Below, in pieces: positions 7,364 through 16,096 of a stretch of 64,000 nucleotides of DNA. The first letter of the stretch is position 1. Each line of letters starts with the position of its first letter. Under the pieces are notes generated by a model. That model had not been told where the DNA came from and ran no database searches. It was given only the letters and a program-made list of their open reading frames with translations. The stretch comes from Pantoea alhagi (GTDB lineage Bacteria > Pseudomonadota > Gammaproteobacteria > Enterobacterales > Enterobacteriaceae), in contig NZ_CP019706.1 in assembly GCF_002101395.1 (NCBI RefSeq), positions 1,302,001 through 1,366,000 on the forward strand. The letters run 5' to 3'. Made by a program: the position numbers and the translations under genes.

Positions 7364-8347
7364 CTACTGTGGCGTAAAACGACGTAAATGTTGTACCGTC
7401 GCCAGCCAGGCCGCTATCCAGCCAATCATCGCCGACAGCAACAGCAGCAGCAGGCTCTCATCCCACGACAGCCCGCTCAGGCGGAAAGTCGTGCCAAACA
7501 CCGCAGCCACCTGGGCAACCACCGACTCAAGGCGGAAAACCAAAATTTCAGACAAAATCAGTGACAGCAATGCCCCGCCGAACCCCAGCAGCGCCCCGCC
7601 ATACAGAAAAGGACGCAGGATAAAGCCGTCAGTCGCGCCGATTAGCTTTTGCACGTTAATCGTATCGCGTCGGGCAAAGATGCTGAGGCGCACGCTGTTG
7701 CCGATCACCAGAAATACCGCCACCAGCATCAGGATGCCGATCATGGTCGCAACCTGCCCGACCAGGCCCGTCAGCGCAGCCAGACGCGCAAACCAGCTAT
7801 CGTCCATGCGCACCTCATCCACGCCTTCAACATGCTGTACGCGATCGCGCAGCGTTTGCAGCGTTTTCTCGTTCTGGAAATTCATTTCCGGGGTAATGAT
7901 CACCACCGCCGGCAATGGATTCTGCTCCAGCATATCGAGCGCGCCGCCAAAGCCTGACCAGTTACGAAATTCGCCCAACGCCTCTTCGCGCGACAGATAG
8001 TTAACTTTCGCTACGCTCGGCTCTTTCTTCAGCGTCGCCACGACATTTTCCGCCGCGCTGTCATCCAGCGTTTTTGACAGGTAAAGCGTCAGCTGCGGTG
8101 CCGGATACCATTGCTCCGCCGCCTGGCTGACGTTTTTCCATACCATATAGCAGACGCTGGGCAGCGTCAGCGAGATGGCAATTACCATTACCGTTAACAG
8201 CGTGGCCAACGGCTGACGCCACATATCGGAGAGCGTGCCGCGCCAGGCGTAACGCCACTGCTCCTGCCAGCCGCCCTTCAGCGCTTTGCTTTTCGACGGC
8301 TGTTTGGTTTTTGGCGCCGGTACGCGCTTGTTGCGTTTATTAGCCAC
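7364..8347 (-). CDS. ftsX: FtsX, cell division ABC-like permease
   Basis: Membrane partner of FtsE that couples septum formation to periplasmic activation of murein amidases through EnvC. The protein has a basic cytoplasmic N-terminus, a first membrane segment (ATLLTVMVIAISLTLPSVCY), a large periplasmic domain (YLSREEALGEFRNWSGFGGA) and three C-terminal membrane segments. The GTG at 8347 is chosen (327 residues) because GGAGG lies 5 bases upstream; an ATG at 8371 would overlap ftsE by 32 bp without a comparable site. It overlaps the ftsE stop by 8 bp. It is somewhat shorter at the N-terminus than the 352-residue E. coli protein. Confidence 0.95.
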   Translation of the reverse strand: MANKRNKRVPAPKTKQPSKSKALKGGWQEQWRYAWRGTLSDMWRQPLATLLTVMVIAISLTLPSVCYMVWKNVSQAAEQWYPAPQLTLYLSKTLDDSAAENVVATLKKEPSVAKVNYLSREEALGEFRNWSGFGGALDMLEQNPLPAVVIITPEMNFQNEKTLQTLRDRVQHVEGVDEVRMDDSWFARLAALTGLVGQVATMIGILMLVAVFLVIGNSVRLSIFARRDTINVQKLIGATDGFILRPFLYGGALLGFGGALLSLILSEILVFRLESVVAQVAAVFGTTFRLSGLSWDESLLLLLLSAMIGWIAAWLATVQHLRRFTPQ

Positions 8348-9005
8348 GATCGCCTCCGTGCAGTCTTCCATTGCTGAGCGTCATTACCCGATAGTTGCGG
8401 CGACCAATTAAGCTCATATCGTGCGTAGCCATCAGCACCGTTACGCCCACGCGGTTGAACTCTTCAAACAGCCGCAAAATATCATTCGACAGCGCATCAT
8501 CCAGGTTACCGGTCGGCTCATCAGCCAGCAGCACCGCAGGCTTGTTAACCACGGCGCGTGCTATCCCAACGCGCTGCTGCTCGCCGCCCGAAAGCTGAAT
8601 CGGAAAGTTTTTCGCTTTGTCGAGAAGGCCAACCTTATCCAGCGCCGCTGAAACGCGACGGCGAATATCTTCCCCGCTCGCCCCGGCAATAATCAGCGGG
8701 ATCGCCACATTGTCATAGACCGTGCGGTCCATCAGCAAATGGTGATCCTGAAAGATCATGCCGATCTGACGGCGCAGAAAAGGCACCTCGCTATTTTTCA
8801 GGCGGCTAATATCGTGGCCGCTAAACCAGATATGGCCCGCGCTGGGACGTTCAATGCCACAAATCAGCTTCAACAGGGTACTTTTCCCTGCGCCGGAATG
8901 GCCGGTCAGAAACGCCATCTCGCCCGGATGCAGATGAAAATCTACTCCTTGCAGCGCTTGCCGACCGCCGAGATAAGCCTTACTGACCTCTTCAAAGCGA
9001 ATCAT
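8340..9005 (-). CDS. ftsE: FtsE, cell division ATPase
   Basis: Cytoplasmic ATPase of the FtsEX complex that binds FtsZ and drives EnvC/amidase activation. It has 221 residues with Walker A GHSGAGKS at 35-42, signature LSGGEQQR, Walker B VLLADEPTGNLD and the H-loop MATHD, all nearly identical to E. coli. It lies 5 bp after the ftsY stop and overlaps ftsX, giving the conserved operon ftsY-ftsE-ftsX. Confidence 0.98.
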   Translation of the reverse strand: MIRFEEVSKAYLGGRQALQGVDFHLHPGEMAFLTGHSGAGKSTLLKLICGIERPSAGHIWFSGHDISRLKNSEVPFLRRQIGMIFQDHHLLMDRTVYDNVAIPLIIAGASGEDIRRRVSAALDKVGLLDKAKNFPIQLSGGEQQRVGIARAVVNKPAVLLADEPTGNLDDALSNDILRLFEEFNRVGVTVLMATHDMSLIGRRNYRVMTLSNGRLHGGDRG

Positions 9006-9010
9006 CCTGG

Positions 9011-10648
9011 TTAATCCTCTCGGGCAAACAGTGCCTCAATAAAATCTTCGGCCTTAAATGGCCGTAAATCATCGATGCCTTCTCCAACACCGATAAAACG
9101 AATCGGGATGCCAAACTGGTCCGCGACAGAGAAGATGACGCCACCTTTTGCCGTACCATCCAGTTTAGTCAGCGTAATCCCGGTCAGACCTACTGCCTCA
9201 TGGAACAGCTTAGTCTGACTCACCGCATTTTGGCCGGTGCTGGCGTCAATCGTCAGCATCACCTCGTGCGGCGCGTTTTCATCCAACTTCTTCATTACGC
9301 GCGTGATTTTTTTCAGCTCTTCCATCAGGTGCGCTTTATTCTGCAAACGACCTGCGGTGTCGGCGATCAATACATCTACGCCACGTGCTTTAGCCGCCTG
9401 AATCGCATCGAAAATCACCGAGGCGGAATCCGCGCCGGTATGCTGCGCCACCACCGGAATATGGTTGCGTTCGCCCCATACCTGTAGCTGCTCGACCGCC
9501 GCCGCGCGGAAAGTATCGCCCGCCGCCAGCATCACCGACTTGCCTTCGGCCTGGTACTGACGCGCCAGCTTACCGATCGTGGTGGTTTTACCCACGCCGT
9601 TCACGCCAACCATCAAAATAACAAATGGCGCTTTGCCCGCCATATCCAGCGGCGCTTCAACCTTATGCAGAATCTCAGCCATTTCCGCTTTTAACAGGCC
9701 ATAGAGCGCCTCGGCGTCGCGCAGCTGTTTGCGGTTTGCCTGCTGCGTAAGACTGCTGATAATGCGCTGCGTGGTATCGACGCCAACATCCGCAATGAGT
9801 AGCTGTTCTTCCAGCTCTTCAAACAGCTCGTCATCGATTTTTTTGCCCCGGAACAGACTGATAAAGCCGGAACCGAGGTTCTGCCGCGTTTTTACCAGGC
9901 TGCGCTTTAAGCGGGCAAAGAAGCCCTCTTTGGTCGGACGCTCCTGCTCAACGGGCGCGGCAACGCTCTCCGCTTCTTCTTCCGGTGCTGCAGCCAGCGC
10001 CAGCGCGGCTAATTCCTCATCGGAAAGCGGCGCCTCATCCCGTTCTTCTTCGGTTGGGGCCAGCTCTACCGCTGCTGCAACTTCCGCAGCAACCACGGCA
10101 TCTTTCTCTTCGGCAGGCGCGGTTTCCTGCGCCAGCACTTCGTCTACCTGATCAACCCGTGCCTCTTCCGGCAGGATCTCTTCCTCCACCGGCGCAACAG
10201 CATCCATCGGCTGCGTCTCTTCCGGCAGGATCTCTTCCTCCACCGGCGCAACAGCATCTACCGGCTGCGTCTCTTCCGGCAGGATCTCTTCTTCCACCGG
10301 CGCAACAGCATCTACCGGCTGCGTCTCTTCCGGCAGCATCTCTTCTTCCACCGGCGCAACAGCATCTACCGGCTGTGTCTCTTCCGGCAGGATCTCTTCT
10401 TCCACCGGCGCAACAGCCTCTGTTTTCGCTTCTTGCGGCTGCGCTTCGCGCGCTACGGCTTCGGTTGTCGCCACGATCCCGGCAGCCAGCTTTTCGGCGT
10501 CCGGTTTTTCGGCCGCAGACTCTGGGTTTTCGGCCGCGTTTTCCGCTTGATCCGTTAACGTCTCTTTTTGTTCTTCTGACTGCGCAGGCGTTTCTTCACG
10601 ACCAAAACCCAGCCAGGAAAAAAAGCCACGCTTTTTCTCTTTTGCCAT
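9011..10648 (-). CDS. ftsY: FtsY, signal recognition particle receptor
   Basis: GTPase receptor at the inner membrane that docks SRP-ribosome complexes. The 545-residue protein starts MAKEKKRGFFSWLGFG as in E. coli, has an acidic A domain and a C-terminal NG domain (GVNGVGKTTT, DTFRAAA, DTAGR, TKLDGTAKGG). The A domain holds five copies of an 18-residue acidic unit built on VAPVEEEILPEETQPVDA, encoded by 54-bp DNA repeats. An alternative ATG at 10678 adds ten residues not found in the family; its coding stretch contains the GAGGAG that could serve the chosen start, though about 12 bases away. Confidence 0.97.
   Translation of the reverse strand: MAKEKKRGFFSWLGFGREETPAQSEEQKETLTDQAENAAENPESAAEKPDAEKLAAGIVATTEAVAREAQPQEAKTEAVAPVEEEILPEETQPVDAVAPVEEEMLPEETQPVDAVAPVEEEILPEETQPVDAVAPVEEEILPEETQPMDAVAPVEEEILPEEARVDQVDEVLAQETAPAEEKDAVVAAEVAAAVELAPTEEERDEAPLSDEELAALALAAAPEEEAESVAAPVEQERPTKEGFFARLKRSLVKTRQNLGSGFISLFRGKKIDDELFEELEEQLLIADVGVDTTQRIISSLTQQANRKQLRDAEALYGLLKAEMAEILHKVEAPLDMAGKAPFVILMVGVNGVGKTTTIGKLARQYQAEGKSVMLAAGDTFRAAAVEQLQVWGERNHIPVVAQHTGADSASVIFDAIQAAKARGVDVLIADTAGRLQNKAHLMEELKKITRVMKKLDENAPHEVMLTIDASTGQNAVSQTKLFHEAVGLTGITLTKLDGTAKGGVIFSVADQFGIPIRFIGVGEGIDDLRPFKAEDFIEALFARED
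10165..10417. repeat. 54-bp tandem repeat (five units) inside ftsY
   Basis: Units start at 10165, 10219, 10273, 10327 and 10381, each beginning cttccggcag; the last is cut short after about 37 bp. Copies differ at only a few positions (for example aggatct versus agcatct). The 54-bp period keeps the reading frame and adds 18 acidic residues per unit to the FtsY A domain. The near identity of units suggests recent expansion. Confidence 0.95.
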
Positions 10649-10835
10649 TGTGTGACTACACTCCTCGATGGCTTTCATCCGGTCGTCTGTTGCGCCGGGC
10701 TGAAAAAATAACCTGATAAAGAATTCATTAGTCTAACACTTTCCAGCGAGCGCAACACCAGCACCCTTTTTAACGTTTCCTCAACCGCTTTCGCCCGTTA
10801 AACTACGCAACAAATTATGACGAGTTGTGAGCATC

Positions 10836-11438
10836 ATGAATAAAAAACCCCAGGGCGGTGCCGGACAAATCCGCATAATTGGCGGACAGTGGCGTGGTCG
10901 AAAACTGCCGGTTCCGGACAGCGCCGGATTACGGCCTACCACCGATCGGGTACGCGAAACGTTGTTCAACTGGCTGGCACCCGATATTCAGCAGGCGCGT
11001 TGCCTGGACTGTTTCGCGGGTAGCGGCGCGCTCGGGCTGGAGGCGCTATCGCGCTATGCCGGTTCAGCAACGCTGCTGGAGCTGGAAAAGCCGGTAGCCC
11101 GGCAGTTAACGCAAAACTTGCAGACGCTGAAAGCCAGCAATGCCCAGGTGATCCAGACCAACGCGCTCAGCTGGCTGGCGCAGCAGGGAGAACCCTACCA
11201 CATCGTGTTTATCGATCCGCCTTTCCGCAAAGGTCTGCTGGAGCAGACGCTCCAGCTGCTGGAGAACAACCACTGGCTGGCTGATGAGGCGTTGATTTAC
11301 GTCGAAAGCGAAGTGGAAAACGGCGCGCCGCCGGTGCCGGTTAACTGGCAGCTGCATCGGGAAAAAATCGCCGGGCAGGTTGCCTACCGCTTATATCGCC
11401 GAGCAGGCGTCTCACAGGAGCAGGAAGATGTGGCTTAA
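10836..11438 (+). CDS. rsmD: RsmD, 16S rRNA guanine(966)-N2-methyltransferase
   Basis: SAM-dependent methyltransferase acting on G966 of 16S rRNA during 30S assembly. The 200-residue protein has the family start GQIRIIGGQWRGRKLPVP, the RPTTDRVRETLFNWL stretch, the SAM-binding CFAGSGALGLEALSR and the catalytic (D/N)PPF motif in VFIDPPFRKG. A GTG at 10827 in frame adds three residues; the ATG at 10836 fits the family better. It is divergent from ftsY and overlaps yhhL by 11 bp. Confidence 0.95.
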   Translation: MNKKPQGGAGQIRIIGGQWRGRKLPVPDSAGLRPTTDRVRETLFNWLAPDIQQARCLDCFAGSGALGLEALSRYAGSATLLELEKPVARQLTQNLQTLKASNAQVIQTNALSWLAQQGEPYHIVFIDPPFRKGLLEQTLQLLENNHWLADEALIYVESEVENGAPPVPVNWQLHREKIAGQVAYRLYRRAGVSQEQEDVA

Positions 11439-11697
11439 TCTGGGTCGATTGTTAATGGTGTTCGTTTGGGCGTTTCTGTTGCTGAATATCGTGCATCCTT
11501 TTCCCAAACCGCTGACATATTTTGTTAACGTTGCGCTGATTTTTATGGTGTTGATGCATGGCCTGCAGCTGGTATTGCTGAAAGCCACACAGCCGAAAGA
11601 GGGCGTTAAGCTAAGCCGCATCACCCAGATTAAGATCTTCTTTTTCGGCGTGTTTGAGCTGCTCGCCTGGCAGAAAAAACACTATCCCGGGCAATAA
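11428..11697 (+). CDS. yhhL: YhhL, DUF1145 inner-membrane protein
   Basis: An 89-residue membrane protein of unknown function, colinear with E. coli YhhL. Two hydrophobic segments near the start (LLMVFVWAFLLLNIVHPFP and YFVNVALIFMVLMHGLQLVLL) are followed by a short basic/aromatic tail FFGVFELLAWQKKHYPGQ. The ATG at 11428 is chosen because AGGAGcAGGAAG precedes it; longer frames run inside rsmD. Its overlap with rsmD is conserved in enterics and suggests coupled translation. Confidence 0.9.
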   Translation: MWLNLGRLLMVFVWAFLLLNIVHPFPKPLTYFVNVALIFMVLMHGLQLVLLKATQPKEGVKLSRITQIKIFFFGVFELLAWQKKHYPGQ

Positions 11698-11701
11698 CAC
11701 C

Positions 11702-12061
11702 TTAAGGATGGTCAGGCGTAAAAGAGATAAAGCGGGTGCCCTGCACTTCGAGCTCGCCTTTTGCGCCTTTATCCAGCTGATGATAATCACCTTCTTTTAG
11801 CGTGAGTTTAATATCGCTATCGCCGTTTAATGGCTGAAACCAGGCCTCATAGCGCATCTCCTCTCCGGCAATCACTTCACGCTGACGTGAACGTCGGTTC
11901 GGTGCCGGAAACTCACGTTTACTTTTCACTTCTACCGACAGCTGGCGTACCGGCGCAGCGGCATTAGCCGCGTTTTCGCGTCGTTGCTTAATGAACTGAC
12001 GCGAAGCCAGCACCGCAATGATCGCCAGCACAATGATAAAAATTAATGGGGGCTTACTCAT
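11702..12061 (-). CDS. yhhM: YhhM, DUF2500 protein
   Basis: A 119-residue protein of unknown function, the same length as E. coli YhhM, starting MSKPPLIFIIVLAIIAVLAS, an N-terminal membrane anchor. The soluble remainder has the conserved RRSRQREVIAGEEMRYEAWF and the C-terminal GTRFISFTPD. A longer in-frame start at 12178 would place charged residues before the membrane segment and is not supported. It is convergent with yhhL. Confidence 0.9.
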   Translation of the reverse strand: MSKPPLIFIIVLAIIAVLASRQFIKQRRENAANAAAPVRQLSVEVKSKREFPAPNRRSRQREVIAGEEMRYEAWFQPLNGDSDIKLTLKEGDYHQLDKGAKGELEVQGTRFISFTPDHP

Positions 12062-12249
12062 CTCAGCCTCTGCCTCTGGTAATTGCGCTTTTTCTTGCAG
12101 GCAAGGATACAACCAGCGCCCTTCCATTGTCACATTACGCCCCGCTAACCTAAACTGATTGCAGGATGTTGTTAACACAACGGTGGACAGGCAGATCGCT
12201 GCGCCTGCAGGCTGATGCGGAAACCGCCCCTTTCAAAAAGGACAACGTA

Positions 12250-12879
12250 ATGATTTGGTCGTTTCTTGCAGTACTTTTTTCCGGCTGGCTGTATGTCGAT
12301 GCGTCCTATCGCGGGCCGCAATGGCAGCGCTGGCTGTTTAAACCGGTTACCCTGTTACTGCTGCTGGCCTGGGCCTGGCAGGCACCCACACGCAACCCCA
12401 CCGACTACCTGATCCTGCTCGGTCTGCTGGCAACCATGGTAGGTGATGCGCTAACGCTGTTGCCGCGTCAGCGCATGATGTATGCGCTGGGAGCATTTTT
12501 CCTTGCGCACCTGCTGTATACCATCAATTTCGCCAGCCATATGACCATGAGCTTTTTCTGGCCTATCCCGCTGACGCTGCTGATCGTGGGCATTGTCTGG
12601 ATCGGTGTGATCTGGTCGCGGCTGGAAGAGCTGCGCTGGCCGGTATGTACTTTTATCGGCATGACGCTGGTCATGAACTGGCTGGCAGCGGAGCTTTATT
12701 ATTTCCGGCCTACCGATTACAGCTTCTCATTGATGGCGGGAGCGACACTGCTGACGCTGGCTAATCTGGTTTGGTTTATTAGCCACTATCGCAAGCGCTT
12801 TACGGCGGATAACGCCATTGTCGCCGCCTGCTATTTCGCCGGTCACTTTATGGTTGCCCGCTCGCTTTGGCTGTACTGA
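12250..12879 (+). CDS. yhhN: YhhN family inner-membrane protein
   Basis: A 209-residue polytopic membrane protein of the YhhN/TMEM86 family; animal members are lysoplasmalogenases, but the bacterial role is not established. Seven or eight hydrophobic segments are visible, with the conserved LLATMVGDALTLLPRQRMM and FRPTDY stretches and the C-terminal AACYFAGHFMVARSL. The ATG at 12250 has AAGGA seven bases upstream and aligns with E. coli; an upstream in-frame start would add 28 non-family residues. Confidence 0.93.
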   Translation: MIWSFLAVLFSGWLYVDASYRGPQWQRWLFKPVTLLLLLAWAWQAPTRNPTDYLILLGLLATMVGDALTLLPRQRMMYALGAFFLAHLLYTINFASHMTMSFFWPIPLTLLIVGIVWIGVIWSRLEELRWPVCTFIGMTLVMNWLAAELYYFRPTDYSFSLMAGATLLTLANLVWFISHYRKRFTADNAIVAACYFAGHFMVARSLWLY

Positions 12880-12894
12880 CCATGATATTGCCTC

Positions 12895-12926
12895 TTGACT
12901 CTGGAGGTAGCTCCAGAGTGTAGGAT
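12895..12926 (+). promoter_or_regulatory. ZntR-type promoter/operator of zntA
   Basis: TTGACT (12895-12900) and TAGGAT (12921-12926) are separated by an overlong 20-bp spacer, the hallmark of MerR-family activated promoters. The spacer region carries the palindrome ACTCTGGAG-gtag-CTCCAGAGT (12898-12919) with perfect 9-bp arms, almost identical to the ZntR site of E. coli PzntA. Zn(II)/Cd(II)/Pb(II)-responsive activation of zntA is therefore strongly indicated. Confidence 0.93.
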
Positions 12927-12964
12927 GCAGCTAAGTTTATTTGCTGCATCATTAAGGAGGCGTA

Positions 12965-15223
12965 ATGAGCAAACCTTCTACCTGCGGTCCCGGGCCATCC
13001 AGAGCCGCCCTCCGCCTTAACGGCAGACAAGGCAAAGCTCCGCTGCAGGCGGGCCAGTTTACCCTATCCCCGGCTTTGTCCACTTCAGACGCCGCGCCAT
13101 CCTGCCAACAGAAATGCTGTGCCGACAGCCCGGCTGGCGCGCCAGCGCCAGGTCCGGCAACCGGTTCGCGCTATCGCTGGATCATTAACGGAATGGACTG
13201 CCCCAACTGCGCACGCAACGTGGAAAACGCGGTCCGCGTGTTGGCTGGCATACATGATGTGCAGGTGCTGTTCGCCACGCAGACGTTATTGATTCATGCA
13301 GAAAGAGATGTCAAAGCCGAGGTGGAACACACGGTAAAGCAGGCTGGTTTTCATTTGCAGGATGCCTCCGCTCCTGCAGAGAAATCAGCAGGGTTCTGGC
13401 AGGAAAATCGCCTGCTGCTGGTAATAAGCCTACTGATGCTGGCGAGCTGGCTACTGCACGCTATCTGGCCGACATGGAGTCAGACGGCGTTTATCTCTAC
13501 CACGCTGGTCGGGCTCTGGCCGATTAGCCGAAAAGCCTGGCAACAGGCGCGCAACGGCAGCCCTTTCGCTATTGAGACCTTAATGACGGTTGCGGCAGTC
13601 GGCGCGCTGTTTATCGGCGCCAGCGCTGAAGCGGCAATGGTGCTGCTGCTCTTTCTGCTGGGCGAGCGGCTGGAAGGCATCGCCGCCAGCCGTGCGCGGC
13701 GCGGCGTTACCGCACTGATGGCGCTCAAGCCGGATAAAGCGATTCGCGTACGTAACGACCTGCGGGAAGAGATTGCCGCCAGCATGCTGCGTCCCGGTGA
13801 TGTTATTGACGTTGCGGCGGGGGAACGTCTGCCTGCCGATGCCCGCCTGCTTTCCCCGTTTGCCAGCTTTGATGAAAGCGCGTTAACCGGCGAATCCATT
13901 CCCACAGAACATCAGCAGGATGATGTGATTGCGGCAGGCTGTATCAGCATCGATCGTCAGGTCAGGCTTTCAGTGGTCTCCCTGCCAGGTGAAAGCGCCA
14001 TTGACCGCATTCTACAGCTGATCGAAGAGGCCGAGGCGCATCGGGCGCCGCTGGAACGCTTTCTCGATCGCTTCAGTCGCATCTATACACCGCTGGTTAT
14101 GCTGATGGCGTTGCTGGTGGCTCTGCTGCCGCCTTTGCTGCTGGCTGCCGACTGGCAAACCTGGATCTATAAAGGGCTGACGCTGTTATTGATTGGCTGC
14201 CCGTGCGCGTTGGTTATCTCTACGCCCGCTGCGATTACTTCTGGCCTGGCCGCCGCAGCCCGACGCGGCGCGCTGATTAAAGGCGGCGCGGCGCTGGAAA
14301 AACTGGGCGGCATCCGTCTGCTGGCCTTTGATAAAACCGGCACCCTGACCCAGGGCAAACCAGAACTCACCGACATCATCCCGCTGGACGGTATTGATAA
14401 GGCGCAGCTGCTGCTGCATGCTGCCGCAGTTGAACAGGGCGCGACACATCCGCTGGCGCTGGCGATTGTCGCGCAGGCTCGTCAGCTAAATCAGCCGCTG
14501 CCGCAGGCACAAGATCAGCGGGTTCTGGCAGGACGCGGTATCGAAGCGCATATCAACGGACAACACTGGTTATTAACAGCACCCTTGCCGGGCCTGACGG
14601 ATACGCTGGCAGCGCGGATTGACGCGCTGGAGCGCTCCGGCAAAACGGTAGTGGTGATTTATAAAGAACAGCAGCCGCTTGGCCTGCTGGCGCTACGCGA
14701 TACGCTACGGGAAGATGTGCGGCCAGCGCTGGCCGAGCTGCAACAGCTTGGCGTAAAAGCAGTGATGCTGACCGGTGATAACCCTCGCGCCGCCGCCGCA
14801 ATTGCCACAGAGATCGGGCTGGAGTATCGGGCGGGGCTGTTACCCGCAGATAAAGTTGCAGCGATCCGGCAGCTCAGTCAGGCTCACGCGGTGGCGATGG
14901 TTGGTGACGGTATTAACGATGCGCCCGCGATGAAAGCGGCAACGCTGGGCATTGCAATGGGCAGCGGCAGCGATGTGGCGCTGGAAACAGCCGATGCCGC
15001 CTTAACGCATAATCGCTTAACCGGGCTGCCCGCAATGATTCGCCTGGCGCGCGCGACTCAGGCCAATATTCGGCAAAATATCGCCATCGCGCTTGGACTG
15101 AAAGCGCTGCTGCTGGTGACCACGCTGCTTGGCCTGACCGGCCTGTGGCTGGCGGTGCTGGCGGACAGCGGCGCGACCGCGCTGGTCACCGCCAATGCGC
15201 TGCGCCTGTTGCGCAAGCGCTGA
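12965..15223 (+). CDS. zntA: ZntA, Zn(II)/Cd(II)/Pb(II) exporting P-type ATPase
   Basis: P1B-type ATPase that pumps Zn, Cd and Pb to the periplasm. The 752-residue protein has a Cys-containing N-terminal stretch (CQQKCC), a heavy-metal-associated domain with GMDCPNC near residue 76, eight membrane segments, the CPC metal site near residue 412, the phosphorylation motif DKTGT near 456, TGDNPRAA, and MVGDGINDAPA. The ATG has AAGGAGG four bases upstream. The HMA motif is CPNC where E. coli has CAAC. A GCGCAAGC/GCTTGCGC hairpin overlaps the stop codon. Confidence 0.97.
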   Translation: MSKPSTCGPGPSRAALRLNGRQGKAPLQAGQFTLSPALSTSDAAPSCQQKCCADSPAGAPAPGPATGSRYRWIINGMDCPNCARNVENAVRVLAGIHDVQVLFATQTLLIHAERDVKAEVEHTVKQAGFHLQDASAPAEKSAGFWQENRLLLVISLLMLASWLLHAIWPTWSQTAFISTTLVGLWPISRKAWQQARNGSPFAIETLMTVAAVGALFIGASAEAAMVLLLFLLGERLEGIAASRARRGVTALMALKPDKAIRVRNDLREEIAASMLRPGDVIDVAAGERLPADARLLSPFASFDESALTGESIPTEHQQDDVIAAGCISIDRQVRLSVVSLPGESAIDRILQLIEEAEAHRAPLERFLDRFSRIYTPLVMLMALLVALLPPLLLAADWQTWIYKGLTLLLIGCPCALVISTPAAITSGLAAAARRGALIKGGAALEKLGGIRLLAFDKTGTLTQGKPELTDIIPLDGIDKAQLLLHAAAVEQGATHPLALAIVAQARQLNQPLPQAQDQRVLAGRGIEAHINGQHWLLTAPLPGLTDTLAARIDALERSGKTVVVIYKEQQPLGLLALRDTLREDVRPALAELQQLGVKAVMLTGDNPRAAAAIATEIGLEYRAGLLPADKVAAIRQLSQAHAVAMVGDGINDAPAMKAATLGIAMGSGSDVALETADAALTHNRLTGLPAMIRLARATQANIRQNIAIALGLKALLLVTTLLGLTGLWLAVLADSGATALVTANALRLLRKR

Positions 15224-15307
15224 AGCTTGCGCCTGGCATGGGAAAGCATTAAAACATCGTAGCGGCCTGCATGAACCAGGCCATCACATCAGTTAAGGAA
15301 GCGCCTC

Positions 15308-16093
15308 ATGTCTGACATTTTAAATAAAATCCTGGCGGTGAAGCGTGAGGAGATCGGCGCGGCAAAGCGTGTTTCCTCGCTTAGCACGCTGCGCGATCGC
15401 GCCCGTGCGCAGACTCAGCGTGATTTTATCGCTGCGCTGCGTCAGCATAACCAGCAGGGCAAGCCGGGCATCATCGCCGAGGTAAAAAAAGCCAGTCCGT
15501 CGAAAGGGCTAATCCGTGCGGATTTTAATCCCGCCGGAATTGCTGAAAGCTACCAGCAGGGCGGCGCGGCCTGTCTCTCCGTGTTAACCGACGTGCAGTT
15601 TTTTCAGGGCAGCGAAGACTATTTACAGCAGGCGCGCACGGCGTGCTCGCTACCGGTGCTGCGTAAAGATTTTATGATTGATAGCTGGCAAGTTGAAGAA
15701 GCGCGAGCCATGGGCGCCGACTGCATTTTGTTAATCGTCGCTGCACTGGAAGATAGCCAGATGCAGGAGCTGGAAGCGCACGCGCATCAGTTGGGCATGG
15801 CGGTGCTGGTTGAAGTACATGATGGTCATGAGCTGGAGCGGGCGCTAAACCTGACCACGCCGTTGATTGGCATTAACAACCGCAATCTGCGCACTTTTGA
15901 AACCTCCATTGATACCACGCTTGGCCTGCTGTCGCAGCTGCCGGCGGATCGTCTGGTTGTAACTGAGTCGGGCATTGGCACTGTCCAGGATGTTCAGCGG
16001 CTACGTCAGGCGGGCGTCAATAACTTCCTGGTTGGTGAAGCCTTTATGCGCGCCGCCGAACCGGGCGCGGAGCTGGCGAAGCTGTTTTTCTGA
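15308..16093 (+). CDS. trpC: Stand-alone indole-3-glycerol-phosphate synthase (TrpC type)
   Basis: Converts CdRP to indole-3-glycerol phosphate in tryptophan synthesis. The 261-residue protein is a complete TIM-barrel IGPS with the catalytic set Glu58/Lys60 (AEVKKASPSKG), Lys120 (LRKDFM), Glu169 (VEVHD), Asn190 (GINNRN) and Glu220-Ser221 (TESG). Enterobacterial TrpC is normally fused to TrpF (about 450 residues) inside the trp operon; this copy lacks TrpF and, with its ELAKLFF ending, looks like the monofunctional enzymes of pseudomonads and beta-proteobacteria. It lies between zntA and tusA with no other trp gene. Role as primary or second enzyme is not decidable here. Confidence 0.88.
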   Translation: MSDILNKILAVKREEIGAAKRVSSLSTLRDRARAQTQRDFIAALRQHNQQGKPGIIAEVKKASPSKGLIRADFNPAGIAESYQQGGAACLSVLTDVQFFQGSEDYLQQARTACSLPVLRKDFMIDSWQVEEARAMGADCILLIVAALEDSQMQELEAHAHQLGMAVLVEVHDGHELERALNLTTPLIGINNRNLRTFETSIDTTLGLLSQLPADRLVVTESGIGTVQDVQRLRQAGVNNFLVGEAFMRAAEPGAELAKLFF

Positions 16094-16096
16094 CCG

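Noticed and set aside
10165..10417. Regular repeats considered as a CRISPR array
   Set aside because: The units are contiguous without variable spacers, keep the ftsY reading frame and encode an acidic peptide.
9985..10716. 243-codon Pro/Leu-rich plus-strand frame
   Set aside because: It lies opposite the ftsY repeat region; the low-complexity sequence is a shadow of the acidic repeats and it has no ribosome site or family features.
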